From Histidinibacterium lentulum (lineage in GTDB: Bacteria > Pseudomonadota > Alphaproteobacteria > Rhodobacterales > Rhodobacteraceae): a stretch of DNA of 64,000 bases. Below the pieces are notes generated by a model. The model saw only the letters and a list, made by a program, of their open reading frames with translations. It ran no database searches and was not told the origin of the DNA. The translations under genes were made by a program, and so were the position numbers. The stretch covers positions 1 through 64,000 of the forward strand of contig NZ_ML119085.1 in the NCBI RefSeq assembly GCF_003789055.1, in the 5' to 3' direction. Shown here in pieces: positions 27,637-36,157 of this stretch (position 1 is its first letter; each line of letters opens with the position of its first letter).

Positions 27637-28491
27637 ATGACCCTGAAGAAGATCGTCCTGACCGGAGCCCACGGCGCCCTCGGCAGCGTCCTGCGCGCGC
27701 CGCTCTCCCGGATGGCAGAGAGCCTTGTCTCCACGGATATCCTCGACCAGCCGAAGACGCTGATGCCCAACGAGACCTGGTCCGTCGCCGACCTCGGCCG
27801 CTTCGACCAGATCGCGCCGTTGATGGAGGGGGCGGAGATGGTCGTCCATTTCGGCGCCGTCGTGGACGAGAAGCCCTTCGAGGAGCTTCTGGGCCCGAAT
27901 TATGTCGGCGCCTACAATGTGTGGGAGGCCGCGTATCGCGCCGGCGCCCGCCGCGTGGTTTACGCGAGTTCGATTCACGCCGTGGGCATGGCCGAGACCT
28001 GGTCCGGCGTCGATACCGAGACCGCCCACCGACCCGATACCTTCTACGGCCTCGCAAAGTGTTTCGCCGAGGACATGGGCCGGATGTACTGGGAGAAGCG
28101 CGGTCTCGAGGCGGTCTGCCTGCGCATCGCGTCCTGCACGCCGGAACCCCAGAACGCCCGCAGCCTCGGCACGTGGCTCAGCCACCGCGACCTCGTACAG
28201 CTGGTCACCCGGTCCATCGAGACGCCCGTCGTGGGCTTCACCATCGCCTATGGTGTCTCCGCCAATGCCCGCGCGCCTCTGTCGAACGCCAGGGTCGGCT
28301 TTCTCGGCTATCATCCCCAGGACAACGCCGAGAACTACGCGGCGACCCTGCTGTCGCGCCACACACCCGACCCGACCGACCTCGCCCAGACCCGCGTGGG
28401 CGGTCCCTTCGCGGCCGTGCCCCTCGGCGAGAGCGGCATGGATGCGCTCCGGGCGATTTCCGGTCCGGCGGTGAAACCGGACGGCACCTGA
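27637..28491 (+). CDS. udh: NAD-dependent epimerase/dehydratase, probable uronate dehydrogenase
   Basis: This 284-residue short-chain (extended SDR) enzyme has the NAD motif TGAHGALG at residues 9-16 and catalytic Tyr137-x-x-x-Lys141 (FYGLAKCF). The block LRIASCTPEPQNARSLGTWLSHRDLV and the late NARVGFLGYHPQDNAE closely resemble remembered Agrobacterium uronate dehydrogenase, which oxidises glucuronate and galacturonate to aldarolactones. Match by eye is strong in these blocks, but substrate is not proven. It follows the DAO gene by 15 bases. Confidence 0.8.
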   Translation: MTLKKIVLTGAHGALGSVLRAPLSRMAESLVSTDILDQPKTLMPNETWSVADLGRFDQIAPLMEGAEMVVHFGAVVDEKPFEELLGPNYVGAYNVWEAAYRAGARRVVYASSIHAVGMAETWSGVDTETAHRPDTFYGLAKCFAEDMGRMYWEKRGLEAVCLRIASCTPEPQNARSLGTWLSHRDLVQLVTRSIETPVVGFTIAYGVSANARAPLSNARVGFLGYHPQDNAENYAATLLSRHTPDPTDLAQTRVGGPFAAVPLGESGMDALRAISGPAVKPDGT

Positions 28492-28700
28492 GCCCAGGGA
28501 CCGCCGCTGTCCGGCTTCTGCAACCGGAAAGCGCGTCGCCGCGCGACGCACCGGATTTCTGCCGAGTTGACGGCCAGGTCTGTCCAGTTTTCGGGCAACA
28601 GCCGTGCTCCCGGGCCGTTGACATCCGAATTCCGGCCATTGCCCCTTGCCGCAGCGCAGCAAATTCGCCAGCTTCCCCGATGTAACCAGGGTGCAGCCCC

Positions 28701-29546
28701 ATGCTTCAAGCAGACCTGAGCGCCACCGACTTCCTGCCCGCGGGCGCCGCTTTCAAGATGGTGCGCGCGACCGTCGAGCCGAAGCGACCCAAGGGGCTGA
28801 TCAGCCGGGATTTTCCCGTGCTGTTCTGGGTCCAGAACGGCACCGTTCGCCTGCACCTGCCCGAAGCGCGGATGGACCTTGCCGAAGGGGAGGTCGTCTT
28901 CCTGCGCAGCCATGATTCTCACGCCCTCCAGGCCCGGGCGGAGGAGACGATGGCGGTGCTGCTCGTCTTCGATCCGGGCCTCATCGACAGCCTTGCGGAT
29001 CGGCATCCGGCGCTCGCCGGCCGCTTTTTCTGGTCTTTCGGCCCCCAGCCCGTTCGGGTCTCCCGGTCGATCCGAGAATTGGCGCAATTGAACCAGGGCG
29101 CTCTGCGACTCGAACGCTCCCGCCGTGACGCGCTGGAGGCGGAGGCGTTTCTCCTGCCGCTCTTCGCCTCCCTTCTCGACGGGGCCAGCATGGTCCCGGT
29201 CGGCGCGCCCGAGTGGCTCGCCCGGGCCTGTGCCGCCGTGGAGGACCCGAGGGTCTTCCGCGAGGGAGCGGCCGGTTTCGCCCGCATCGCCGGCCGCGCC
29301 CATCCCCATGTCAGCCGTACCGCGCGCAAGTTTCTCGGCAAGTCGCCCTCCGAGATCGTCAACGCCCAGCGCATGACCTACGCCGCCCAGCGACTTACAG
29401 GCACCTCCGACAGCCTGTCGGAGATCGCGCGCGACTGCGGCATCCCGAACCTCAGCCATTTCCACAAGCTTTTCAGGCAGCATCACGGCATCACGCCGCA
29501 AAGATACCGCCGCGCCCATCAGCGCGACCTGATCCAGCCCGGCTGA
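28701..29546 (+). CDS. AraC-family transcriptional regulator
   Basis: This 281-residue regulator has an N-terminal cupin-like sensing domain (LFWVQNGTVRLHLPEARMDLAEGEVVFLRSHD split across residues 41-72). A C-terminal AraC double helix-turn-helix runs over about residues 185-272 (SEIARDCGIPNLSHFHKLFRQHHGITPQRYRR region, with VNAQRMTYAAQRL before it). Ligand and targets are unknown; it may act on the DAO/udh pair upstream or deoC/ALDH downstream, all on the same strand. The ribosome site before 28701 is weak. Confidence 0.9.
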   Translation: MLQADLSATDFLPAGAAFKMVRATVEPKRPKGLISRDFPVLFWVQNGTVRLHLPEARMDLAEGEVVFLRSHDSHALQARAEETMAVLLVFDPGLIDSLADRHPALAGRFFWSFGPQPVRVSRSIRELAQLNQGALRLERSRRDALEAEAFLLPLFASLLDGASMVPVGAPEWLARACAAVEDPRVFREGAAGFARIAGRAHPHVSRTARKFLGKSPSEIVNAQRMTYAAQRLTGTSDSLSEIARDCGIPNLSHFHKLFRQHHGITPQRYRRAHQRDLIQPG

Positions 29547-29634
29547 CCTCGCGGGACCGGGATTTGACCGCGGGGTCAAACCTTGCCAAAGGCAGACCAC
29601 GGTGCGACGCTTCGCCCGACTGCCGGAGGCTTTC

Positions 29635-30624
29635 TTGGACACCACCGCCCCTGACCGGACCGGCACCCTGCCGTCGGTCCACGACCCCCGCAACGAACCC
29701 ATGCCCCTCGACATGGCCTGGGTCCGTTCGGCGCGCGCAAATACCTCGGCCATCGAGCGCCGCGCCGCCACCCTCCCGGGCCGCCGGTCGATCAAGAAGG
29801 ACTGGCAGGCGGCCTGGCTTGCCCGCGCGATCTCCTGCATCGACCTGACCACGCTCGCGGGCGACGACACCCCGGGTCGCGTGGCCCGGCTCTGCGCGAA
29901 GGCCCGCCGGCCGGTCGCGCCCGAACTCCTCGATGCCCTTGGCCTGCCCGACCTGACCGTGGGCGCGGTCTGCGTCTACCACGACATGATAGGCCCCGCC
30001 GTGGACGCGCTTCAGGGCACGGGCATCCCGGTGGCCGCCGTCTCTACCGGTTTTCCCGCGGGTCTCTCGCCGTGGCACCTGCGCCTTGCGGAAATCGGAG
30101 AGAGCGTCGCGGCGGGTGCGCGCGAGATCGACATCGTGATCTCCCGCCGCCATGTCCTCACCGGGGACTGGCAGGCGCTCTACGACGAGACGCGCGCCAT
30201 GCGTGAGGCCTGCGGCCCGGCCCACATGAAGGCGATCCTTGCCACCGGGGAGCTGGGCACGCTGCGCAACGTCGCCCGCGCCAGCTATGTGGCTATGATG
30301 GCCGGTGCCGATTTCATCAAGACCTCGACCGGCAAGGAAAGCGTCAACGCCACCCTGCCCGTCAGCCTCGTCATGATCCGCGCCATCCGCGAGTTCCACG
30401 AACGCACCGGTATCCGCGTGGGCTACAAGCCCGCGGGCGGCATTTCGAAGGCCAAGGACGCGCTGATGTACCTCGCGCTGATCAAGGAGGAACTGGGGGA
30501 CCGCTGGCTCCGCCCCGACCTCTTCCGCTTCGGCGCCTCGTCGCTTCTGGGGGACATCGAGCGCCAGCTCGAGCACCACGTCACAGGCGCCTACTCGGCC
30601 TCGTGGCGCCACGCGCTGGCGTGA
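29635..30624 (+). CDS. deoC: Deoxyribose-phosphate aldolase
   Basis: DeoC splits deoxyribose-5-phosphate into acetaldehyde and glyceraldehyde-3-phosphate in deoxynucleoside breakdown. The 329-residue protein is the long type. Schiff-base lysine regions are DFIKTSTGKESVNATLP and VGYKPAGGISKAKDAL, with the early Lys/Asp block CIDLTTLAGDD. I choose TTG at 29635 because GGAGG sits 5 bases upstream; a GTG at 29602 would add 11 residues but lacks such a site. The downstream aldehyde dehydrogenase could oxidise the acetaldehyde. The start is the least certain part. Confidence 0.93.
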   Translation: MDTTAPDRTGTLPSVHDPRNEPMPLDMAWVRSARANTSAIERRAATLPGRRSIKKDWQAAWLARAISCIDLTTLAGDDTPGRVARLCAKARRPVAPELLDALGLPDLTVGAVCVYHDMIGPAVDALQGTGIPVAAVSTGFPAGLSPWHLRLAEIGESVAAGAREIDIVISRRHVLTGDWQALYDETRAMREACGPAHMKAILATGELGTLRNVARASYVAMMAGADFIKTSTGKESVNATLPVSLVMIRAIREFHERTGIRVGYKPAGGISKAKDALMYLALIKEELGDRWLRPDLFRFGASSLLGDIERQLEHHVTGAYSASWRHALA

Positions 30625-30630
30625 TCCATT

Positions 30631-30652
30631 GAGTATTTCAGGCCAGATGAGG
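30631..30652 (-). repeat. Dispersed 22-bp intergenic repeat, copy 2 (inverted)
   Basis: This is the exact reverse complement of the 22 bases at 6409-6430, here between deoC and the aldehyde dehydrogenase gene. It begins GAGTATTTCA and ends GGCCAGATGAGG on the plus strand. The gap holding it is only 42 bases, so it must be transcribed with the operon if the two genes are one unit. Confidence 0.75.
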
Positions 30653-30666
30653 ACAGGGGCACGCCC

Positions 30667-32991
30667 ATGACCGTCAAGGAAATCTTCGAGACCATGGAGT
30701 ATGGCCCCGCCCCCGAGAGCGCCGCCGAAGCGCTGGCGTGGCTCGTCGACATGGGCGACAGCTTCGGTTGCTTCATCGACGGCGCCTTCACCGACCCCGG
30801 CGAGACCTTCGAGACGAAGAACCCCGCCACAGGCGCCGTCCTCGCGCATGTGACACATGCCAGCCAGGATGACGTCGACCGCGCCGTGGCCGCCGCACGG
30901 GCGGCGCAACCCGCATGGGCCGCCGATCCCCATGCCCGAGCCCGCGCGCTCTACGCCATCGCCCGCGCGATCCAGAAGCACAGCCGCCTCTTCGCGGTGC
31001 TCGAAACTCTCGACAACGGCAAGCCGATCCGGGAAAGCCGCGACATCGACATCCCTCTCGTCGCGCGCCACTTCTACCACCACGCCGGCCATGCCACGCT
31101 GATGGAATCGGCCCTGCCCGGCCGCATGGCCCTGGGTGTCTGTGGTCAGATCGTCCCGTGGAACTTCTCGCTCCTGATGCTGGCGTGGAAGATCGCCCCG
31201 GCGCTGGCCGCGGGCAACACGGTGGTGCTGAAGCCCGCCGAATACACCTCCCTCACCGCGCTTCTCTTCGCCGACATCTGCCGGCGGACCGGCCTGCCCC
31301 CGGGCGTGGTGAACATCGTCACCGGCGACGGCGCCGTGGGCGAGATGATCACAGGCTCGGACGTGGACAAGATCGCCTTCACCGGCTCCACCGCCGTGGG
31401 CCGCCGCATCCGGGAGGCCACGGCCGGCACCGGCAAGTCCCTGACTCTGGAGCTCGGCGGCAAGTCCCCCTACATCGTCTTCGACGATGCCGATCTCGAC
31501 AGCGCGGTCGAGGGGCTGGTGGATGCCATCTGGTTCAATCAGGGCCAGGTCTGCTGCGCAGGCTCGCGGCTTCTCGTGCAGGAAACCGTGGCGGACCGCT
31601 TCCACGACAAGCTTCGCGCGCGGATGGACAAGCTGCGCATCGGCGACCCGCTCGACAAGTCGATCGACGTGGGCGCCATCGTGGACCCGGTGCAGCTCGA
31701 CACCATCACCCGCCTCGTCGACGCCAGTACGGAGGGCGAGATCTACCGCGCCGCCGTACCACTGCCCGAGACCGGCTGTTTCTATCCGCCCACGCTGATC
31801 ACCGGCCTCTCGCCCGCTGCCCCGCTGATGCGGGAGGAGATCTTCGGGCCGGTTCTGGTGTCCACCACGTTCCGAACGCCCGCCGAGGCCGTACAGCTCG
31901 CCAACGACACCCGGTATGGTCTCGCCGCCACGCTGTGGTCCGAGAACATCAACCTCGCCCTCGACGTGGCGCCCAAGCTGGCCGCAGGCGTGGTCTGGGT
32001 AAACGGGACCAACATGTTCGACGCCGCGGCCCCTTTCGGCGGCGTGCGCGAAAGCGGCTTCGGCCGCGAAGGTGGAGTCGAGGGCATGATGGCCTACACG
32101 CGGCCCGTGGACTCGCCCGACCGCCTGACGCGGATCGAGGCCCTTTCGGGCGATGGGGCGACCACCACCCCGCTCGACCGCACCGCGAAGCTCTATGTCG
32201 GAGGCAAGCAGGCCCGGCCCGACGGCGGCTATTCGGCCCCGGTCTTCGGCCCGTCGGGCACGGTCGTCGGCGAGGTTCCGAAGGCCAACCGCAAGGACAT
32301 CCGCAACGCCGTCGAGGCGATGAACGCCGCCGCCGGATGGGCCAAATCCACCGGCCACGCCCGCGCGCAGATTCTCTACTACCTCGCCGAGAACCTTTCC
32401 GCCCGCGCGACCGAGTTCGCCGCGCGCCTCGAAGAGATGACCGGCGCGGACGGCTCGACCGAGGTCGACCACGCCATACGGCGCCTCTTCACCTGGGCCG
32501 CCTGGGCCGACCGGTTCGACGGCACCGCAAAGGGCGTTCCTCTCCGCGGCCTCGCTCTCGCCCTGCGCGAACCGGTCGGTAAGATCGTGGCCTTCGCGCC
32601 CGACGCCACACCCCTGCTCGGCGCCGTCTCCCTGATCGGTCCGGCCATGGCCATGGGAAACCGCATCACGCTCGTCGCCTCCGAACCCTTCCCCTTGGCC
32701 GCCACGGACCTCTATCAGGTTCTGGAGACCTCCGACGTGCCCCCGGGCGTGGTGAACATCCTCACCGGCGCCCACGAGGAGCTTGCCCCCGTAGCCGCCG
32801 CCCATCTCGACGTGGATGCGGTCTGGTCCTTCTCCGGCGCGCCCCTCTCAGCCGAGATCGAGCGCCGCGCAGCGGGCAACCTCAAGCGCACCTGGGTGAA
32901 CCATGGCCGGATGATCGACCTCGCGGACGACAGGGCGTTCCTCGAGGCCGCGACCGAGGTGAAGACGGTCTGGGTCCCCTACGGCGAATAG
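30667..32991 (+). CDS. ALDH16-type double-domain aldehyde dehydrogenase
   Basis: This 774-residue protein has two aldehyde-dehydrogenase domains. The first (about 1-490) is complete: LELGGKSP with Glu262, catalytic Cys in NQGQVCCAGS (296/297), and FGGVRESGFGREGG. The second (about 515-774) begins KLYVGGKQARPDGGYSAPVFGP; it keeps the fold but lacks a catalytic Cys and the Glu motif. That layout matches the ALDH16 family, whose structure was solved from a Loktanella (Rhodobacteraceae) enzyme. Substrate is not known; acetaldehyde from DeoC is a reasonable guess from the operon. Confidence 0.9.
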   Translation: MTVKEIFETMEYGPAPESAAEALAWLVDMGDSFGCFIDGAFTDPGETFETKNPATGAVLAHVTHASQDDVDRAVAAARAAQPAWAADPHARARALYAIARAIQKHSRLFAVLETLDNGKPIRESRDIDIPLVARHFYHHAGHATLMESALPGRMALGVCGQIVPWNFSLLMLAWKIAPALAAGNTVVLKPAEYTSLTALLFADICRRTGLPPGVVNIVTGDGAVGEMITGSDVDKIAFTGSTAVGRRIREATAGTGKSLTLELGGKSPYIVFDDADLDSAVEGLVDAIWFNQGQVCCAGSRLLVQETVADRFHDKLRARMDKLRIGDPLDKSIDVGAIVDPVQLDTITRLVDASTEGEIYRAAVPLPETGCFYPPTLITGLSPAAPLMREEIFGPVLVSTTFRTPAEAVQLANDTRYGLAATLWSENINLALDVAPKLAAGVVWVNGTNMFDAAAPFGGVRESGFGREGGVEGMMAYTRPVDSPDRLTRIEALSGDGATTTPLDRTAKLYVGGKQARPDGGYSAPVFGPSGTVVGEVPKANRKDIRNAVEAMNAAAGWAKSTGHARAQILYYLAENLSARATEFAARLEEMTGADGSTEVDHAIRRLFTWAAWADRFDGTAKGVPLRGLALALREPVGKIVAFAPDATPLLGAVSLIGPAMAMGNRITLVASEPFPLAATDLYQVLETSDVPPGVVNILTGAHEELAPVAAAHLDVDAVWSFSGAPLSAEIERRAAGNLKRTWVNHGRMIDLADDRAFLEAATEVKTVWVPYGE

Positions 32992-33009
32992 GCCGCGCAT
33001 CGCCCCGCG

Positions 33010-33060
33010 TTCTTCCGGCCGGTAGTATCCCGGAGGGGTCTGGGAAGGGCAGCGCCCTCC
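33010..33060. repeat. Degenerate intergenic repeat related to the 22-bp element
   Basis: The stretch TTCTTCCGGCCGGTAGTATC continues with CCGGAGGGGTCTGGG and a small hairpin (AGGGC-AGC-GCCCT at 33046-33058). It resembles a longer form of the common Rhodobacteraceae intergenic element, to which the 22-bp repeats may belong. It lies between the convergent aldehyde dehydrogenase and DUF1523 genes. A GCGGGC-GCA-GCCCGC hairpin follows at about 33074-33088. The relation to the 22-bp repeat is by eye. Confidence 0.4.
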
Positions 33061-33113
33061 TAAGCGGATCGACGCGGGCGCAGCCCGCGGCGAACCACGA
33101 CCTGGCTTCAGGC

Positions 33114-33785
33114 TCAGGACTTCCAGCTGTCGAGCCACCGCCGGAACCGCCCGCGCCGCTCCTGAGCCCCGGCCTGCGCCCGGTCGATCCGGTCTCCGGC
33201 CGCATCCGCGATCGGGTCGAGCGTGCGCTCCCGGAACTGCGCCCACATCGCGCGCAGGAAGAACCCGAGCGCCACGAGCCCCGCGAGCACCAGCAGGTTC
33301 ACCCACGGGATCGGGCGGTAATCCGGCCCCGGCGCCTCTCGAATCGAGATGGCGTTGGGGAACACCGTCAGCCAGCGGATGCGCCAGCCGTAATGGGTGA
33401 TCACCACCCATTCGGGATTCGCGGAGGTCGAGGTCATGTCGTTCGCCTCGGCCTGCAGATCGGACGAGTCGAACTTGAAATAGGGTGGATAGATCCAGCC
33501 CGTGTCCTCGTTGCGGTAGACCATGGTCTGGTCGCCGCCCCGCACGAAGCCGAGGAGGTAGGTCCGCTTTCGCACCGTGTTGATCAGCCGCAGGTCCCGC
33601 GTGTCGAGTTGCTGCCCCCCGGCATCGGCCTGGGCGTAGAAGATCCGGTTCACGCCTGAGAGGTCTGTCCGGATGATCTCGGTGCCGACGATCCGCGCCA
33701 CGTCCTGCTGCGGCAGGACGTAGTGCAGGAACAGGGCCAGCACGACGAGAAAGGTGATGCGGAGCGCCCGCCGGATGTTTCGCAT
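33114..33785 (-). CDS. DUF1523 family membrane protein
   Basis: This 223-residue protein has an N-terminal hydrophobic segment (ITFLVVLALFLHYVLP) and a second near residues 163-182 (VNLLVLAGLVALGFFLRAMW), leaving a periplasmic middle of about 135 residues and a basic C-terminal tail. The block DLSGVNRIFYAQADAGGQQLDTRD (about 41-64) and YRNEDTGWIYPPYFKFD fit DUF1523, a family of unknown function in alphaproteobacteria. It is the last gene of the eight-gene minus-strand run, 10 bases after a small membrane gene. I cannot assign a role. Confidence 0.8.
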   Translation of the reverse strand: MRNIRRALRITFLVVLALFLHYVLPQQDVARIVGTEIIRTDLSGVNRIFYAQADAGGQQLDTRDLRLINTVRKRTYLLGFVRGGDQTMVYRNEDTGWIYPPYFKFDSSDLQAEANDMTSTSANPEWVVITHYGWRIRWLTVFPNAISIREAPGPDYRPIPWVNLLVLAGLVALGFFLRAMWAQFRERTLDPIADAAGDRIDRAQAGAQERRGRFRRWLDSWKS

Positions 33786-33795
33786 GGGGCTGCCT

Positions 33796-34059
33796 TCAGT
33801 TGACGAGATACATGATCAGGGAGATGAGACAGATCGGGATGACGTAGACCAGCAGGATCAGCCGCTTCCGGAGAGAGCTTTCGTAATCTGCCATCCCCTG
33901 CTCGATGAACCTTCGGCGGGCGCCCGCGTCGCCTTGGGGCGCCGCGTCCCAGGTTTCCTCCAGCCTCTCGCGCCGCACGGAGCGGGAGTAGAGCGAGATG
34001 CAGACGTAGAACACGGTCAGGACGACGGCGAGGATCACGATCAGTCGCACGAATTGCAT
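33796..34059 (-). CDS. Small two-TM membrane protein, unknown
   Basis: This 87-residue protein has hydrophobic segments at about 3-22 (FVRLIVILAVVLTVFYVCIS) and 68-86 (LILLVYVIPICLISLIMYLV), with a charged cytoplasmic or periplasmic stretch between. No function is recognised. GAGGTGA lies before the ATG at 34059. It is 4 bases downstream of the 454-residue gene stop and 10 bases before the DUF1523 gene, so it is clearly in the operon. Confidence 0.75.
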   Translation of the reverse strand: MQFVRLIVILAVVLTVFYVCISLYSRSVRRERLEETWDAAPQGDAGARRRFIEQGMADYESSLRKRLILLVYVIPICLISLIMYLVN

Positions 34060-34063
34060 GGCG

Positions 34064-35428
34064 TCACCTCCCGCGTCCCACGGCACCCCAAGGTCCTACG
34101 CGCCGCACCAGGTCCTCCGGCGCGCCGGCAGGCGGACCCGTGTCCTGCGGCTCCTCCATCGCCGGCTCGTGGCCGAAGAGGGCGCCGCGGGTCCCGGCCT
34201 TGTCGATCTGATACTCGGTTTCCAGAAATTCCGCTACATAGCGCTGCTTGGCCTCGGGCCAGCCGGCATAGGCGGCGTAGAATCCCTCCTTGTGACAGAT
34301 GAAGAGCTGCCGCACGTCCAGCGGCGATAGTTCCGCTAGAAGCCGGTTCACGAGATCGGCGTCGGGCACGTTCGCTGCGCGCAACGTGTAGAAATAGGCC
34401 GGATGGTCGGAGTCGATTCGCGGCCAGGGCCCGCCTGCCTCGGCCCAGCGCAGAAGGGCCGCCAGCGCCTTGTACTCCTCGGGCAGGTTCTCGGCGTGAC
34501 GCCGTCCCAGGCGGCGCAGGTCCGTCCGCGTAGCCCCGGTCAGATCCTCGCCTCGGTCGGCCGCGGTCGCCGCGACGACGAAATCCATCTTCTGACGCAG
34601 GATGCCCGAGGCGTCGATGCCGCGCGCCTTGACGATGGGTTCGGCCAGACCGTTCCGCTGCAGGAAGGTGGCGAGGCCGGTCCGGTCGCGCAGATCGAGC
34701 GTCTTTGTGATCGGAAGGGACCCAATCGCCGTCCGGCCGCCGGCCGCGATCGCCGCCGGCTCCGCCACACCGCGAAACACGTAGAGTCCTCCGAACCGCG
34801 CGGTCCAGAAATTCTCCTGTTCGAAGGTCATCGCCTCGAGCCGCACCGGATTGCGGATGATGTCGCCGGTCTCCCGGGCGAGCCCTATCATTTCGGCGAT
34901 CAGGACGTCGTCGTGCCAGGCGCCGTCCTCTCGCCGGAACCGGTCCACGAGCTTTCCCAGCCGCTCGGCGGTGCGCACCGTTCCCGCGGTAGTGTCCGCC
35001 TCGACCGTGATCCGCCGGATCTCGAGAAGGTCCGCCGCCGTCTCCGCCCGGAACACGGAATTCACCAGTTCGCCCGCCACGGCATCCTTCGCCGTCAGCG
35101 CGAAGAGCTGCGCCTCGTTTCGCTCGATGAACTGCCGTAGGATGCCCCGGCAGGTGGAGAACTGCGCCTCGAGGAGCGGCGCCCGCTTCTGCTCGGTCGT
35201 CAGCAGGATGAACTGCCGGTTCACGCCGTGGTGGTTGAGATAGAGCGGATCGCCCAGCTCCGCCCCGATCTCGGGGCTGTAGCCGGAGATATCCACATGA
35301 AAATCTTCCAGCGTTGTCGTCTTGCCCGTCAGATGCTTCAGCGCCCGGTTATAACGCTCCACCAGCACCGGCGCGCGCACCGGCACGAGGTTCCCGAACA
35401 TCAGCCCGCGCTCAATGAGGTGCTTCAT
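34064..35428 (-). CDS. Conserved 454-aa protein of unknown function
   Basis: This soluble-looking protein has no signal peptide or membrane segment. The N-terminus IERGLMFGNLVPVRAPVLVE and the block SGYSPEIGAELGDPLYLNH are highly regular and suggest a real conserved family; from memory it may be the DUF6638 group, but I cannot confirm this. The last 35 residues are Pro/Gly/Glu-rich and look disordered. No catalytic motif is recognised. It follows the AT-rich gene by 13 bases. The function is unknown. Confidence 0.8.
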   Translation of the reverse strand: MKHLIERGLMFGNLVPVRAPVLVERYNRALKHLTGKTTTLEDFHVDISGYSPEIGAELGDPLYLNHHGVNRQFILLTTEQKRAPLLEAQFSTCRGILRQFIERNEAQLFALTAKDAVAGELVNSVFRAETAADLLEIRRITVEADTTAGTVRTAERLGKLVDRFRREDGAWHDDVLIAEMIGLARETGDIIRNPVRLEAMTFEQENFWTARFGGLYVFRGVAEPAAIAAGGRTAIGSLPITKTLDLRDRTGLATFLQRNGLAEPIVKARGIDASGILRQKMDFVVAATAADRGEDLTGATRTDLRRLGRRHAENLPEEYKALAALLRWAEAGGPWPRIDSDHPAYFYTLRAANVPDADLVNRLLAELSPLDVRQLFICHKEGFYAAYAGWPEAKQRYVAEFLETEYQIDKAGTRGALFGHEPAMEEPQDTGPPAGAPEDLVRRVGPWGAVGRGR

Positions 35429-35441
35429 GAACCGGTCACCA

Positions 35442-35822
35442 TCATCTAGCCCTCAGCTTTACATAGTAGAGCCGTTCTCTTGTATCTCGCGCAACAACAT
35501 ACCGATAGGTTTCATAGGCTTTAACAAGGGCATTCGCATCTGGAAGAACGCCCTCCCGCACATTAACCATCGTGTTCGCGAGATTAGTAGCTGTATCGCT
35601 GCACAGCGACTCTAATATTAACTCAGCTCCCTCAGCCAAGCTCTGAATAACGCCTGCTACTGCTTCTTCATGTATCGCTACACAAGCCCAATACGATTTC
35701 CATGCCTCCTCTTCAGTTTCGGAACCCTGCCCCATAGCAGGTTGCGACAACAGAAGAATGATAATTGGAGATATGCCAACGAGACCAGATTTTTCCTGGA
35801 TTTCCTGGACAATACGACTCAC
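35442..35822 (-). CDS. Small exported protein, strikingly AT-rich, translationally coupled
   Basis: This protein of about 126 residues has a signal-peptide-like hydrophobic stretch (GLVGISPIIILLLSQPAMGQG, split here as residues 14-24 and 25-34). An acidic and helical mature part with two Cys (WACVA, SLCSDT) follows. Its GTG overlaps the upstream stop (GTGA) with GGAGG before it, so it is translated with the operon. About 47% GC over 35461-35820 by hand count contrasts with neighbours well above 60%; codons such as ATA, TTA-type and AGA appear that neighbours avoid. Recent acquisition or relaxed constraint are possible. No family is recognised. Confidence 0.7.
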   Translation of the reverse strand: MSRIVQEIQEKSGLVGISPIIILLLSQPAMGQGSETEEEAWKSYWACVAIHEEAVAGVIQSLAEGAELILESLCSDTATNLANTMVNVREGVLPDANALVKAYETYRYVVARDTRERLYYVKLRAR

Positions 35823-36157
35823 CACGTCTCCTCCACCCAGTGCCTCGGCAGCCCCGCCACCGACAGCACCAGTACCGGCCCCCAGATCAGCGCCGAGGCC
35901 GTGGCCAGCTTCATCAGATGCCACAAGGCGCCCCAGGCCCCGGGCGCGAAATACTCCGCCACCGTCAGCCCCTGCCAGAGGTAGAGGCCCAGCCAGACCG
36001 CCATCGACAGCACGACCATCAGGATTGTCGCCACGAAGGCCAGCGCGAACAGGGGCTTCACCCCCTCGGGAAACACCAGCGCCAGCACCCTCGGCACCAG
36101 CCAGCCCAGCATCATCAGCCCGATGGCGGGCAGGATCAGGCCGGCGCTGACGTTCAC
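35819..36157 (-). CDS. Small polytopic membrane protein, unknown
   Basis: This 112-residue protein has about three hydrophobic segments: SAGLILPAIGLMMLGWLVP near the start, PLFALAFVATILMVVLSMAVW in the middle, and ATASALIWGPVLVLSVAGLP near the end. The start GTG overlaps the AAA+ ATPase stop (GTGA), with GGAG a few bases earlier. Its own stop overlaps the GTG of the AT-rich gene. It may anchor the ATPase system to the membrane. No family is recognised. Confidence 0.75.
   Translation of the reverse strand: MNVSAGLILPAIGLMMLGWLVPRVLALVFPEGVKPLFALAFVATILMVVLSMAVWLGLYLWQGLTVAEYFAPGAWGALWHLMKLATASALIWGPVLVLSVAGLPRHWVEETW

Noticed and set aside
29491-32805. An 1104-codon open frame antisense to deoC and the aldehyde dehydrogenase gene
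   Set aside because: High GC makes long antisense frames common. The plus-strand genes have clear family motifs, and the antisense product has none.
35430-35830. The AT-rich patch as a genomic island or insertion-sequence scar
   Set aside because: No direct repeats, inverted ends, integrase or transposase fragments are seen; the patch coincides exactly with one coupled gene.
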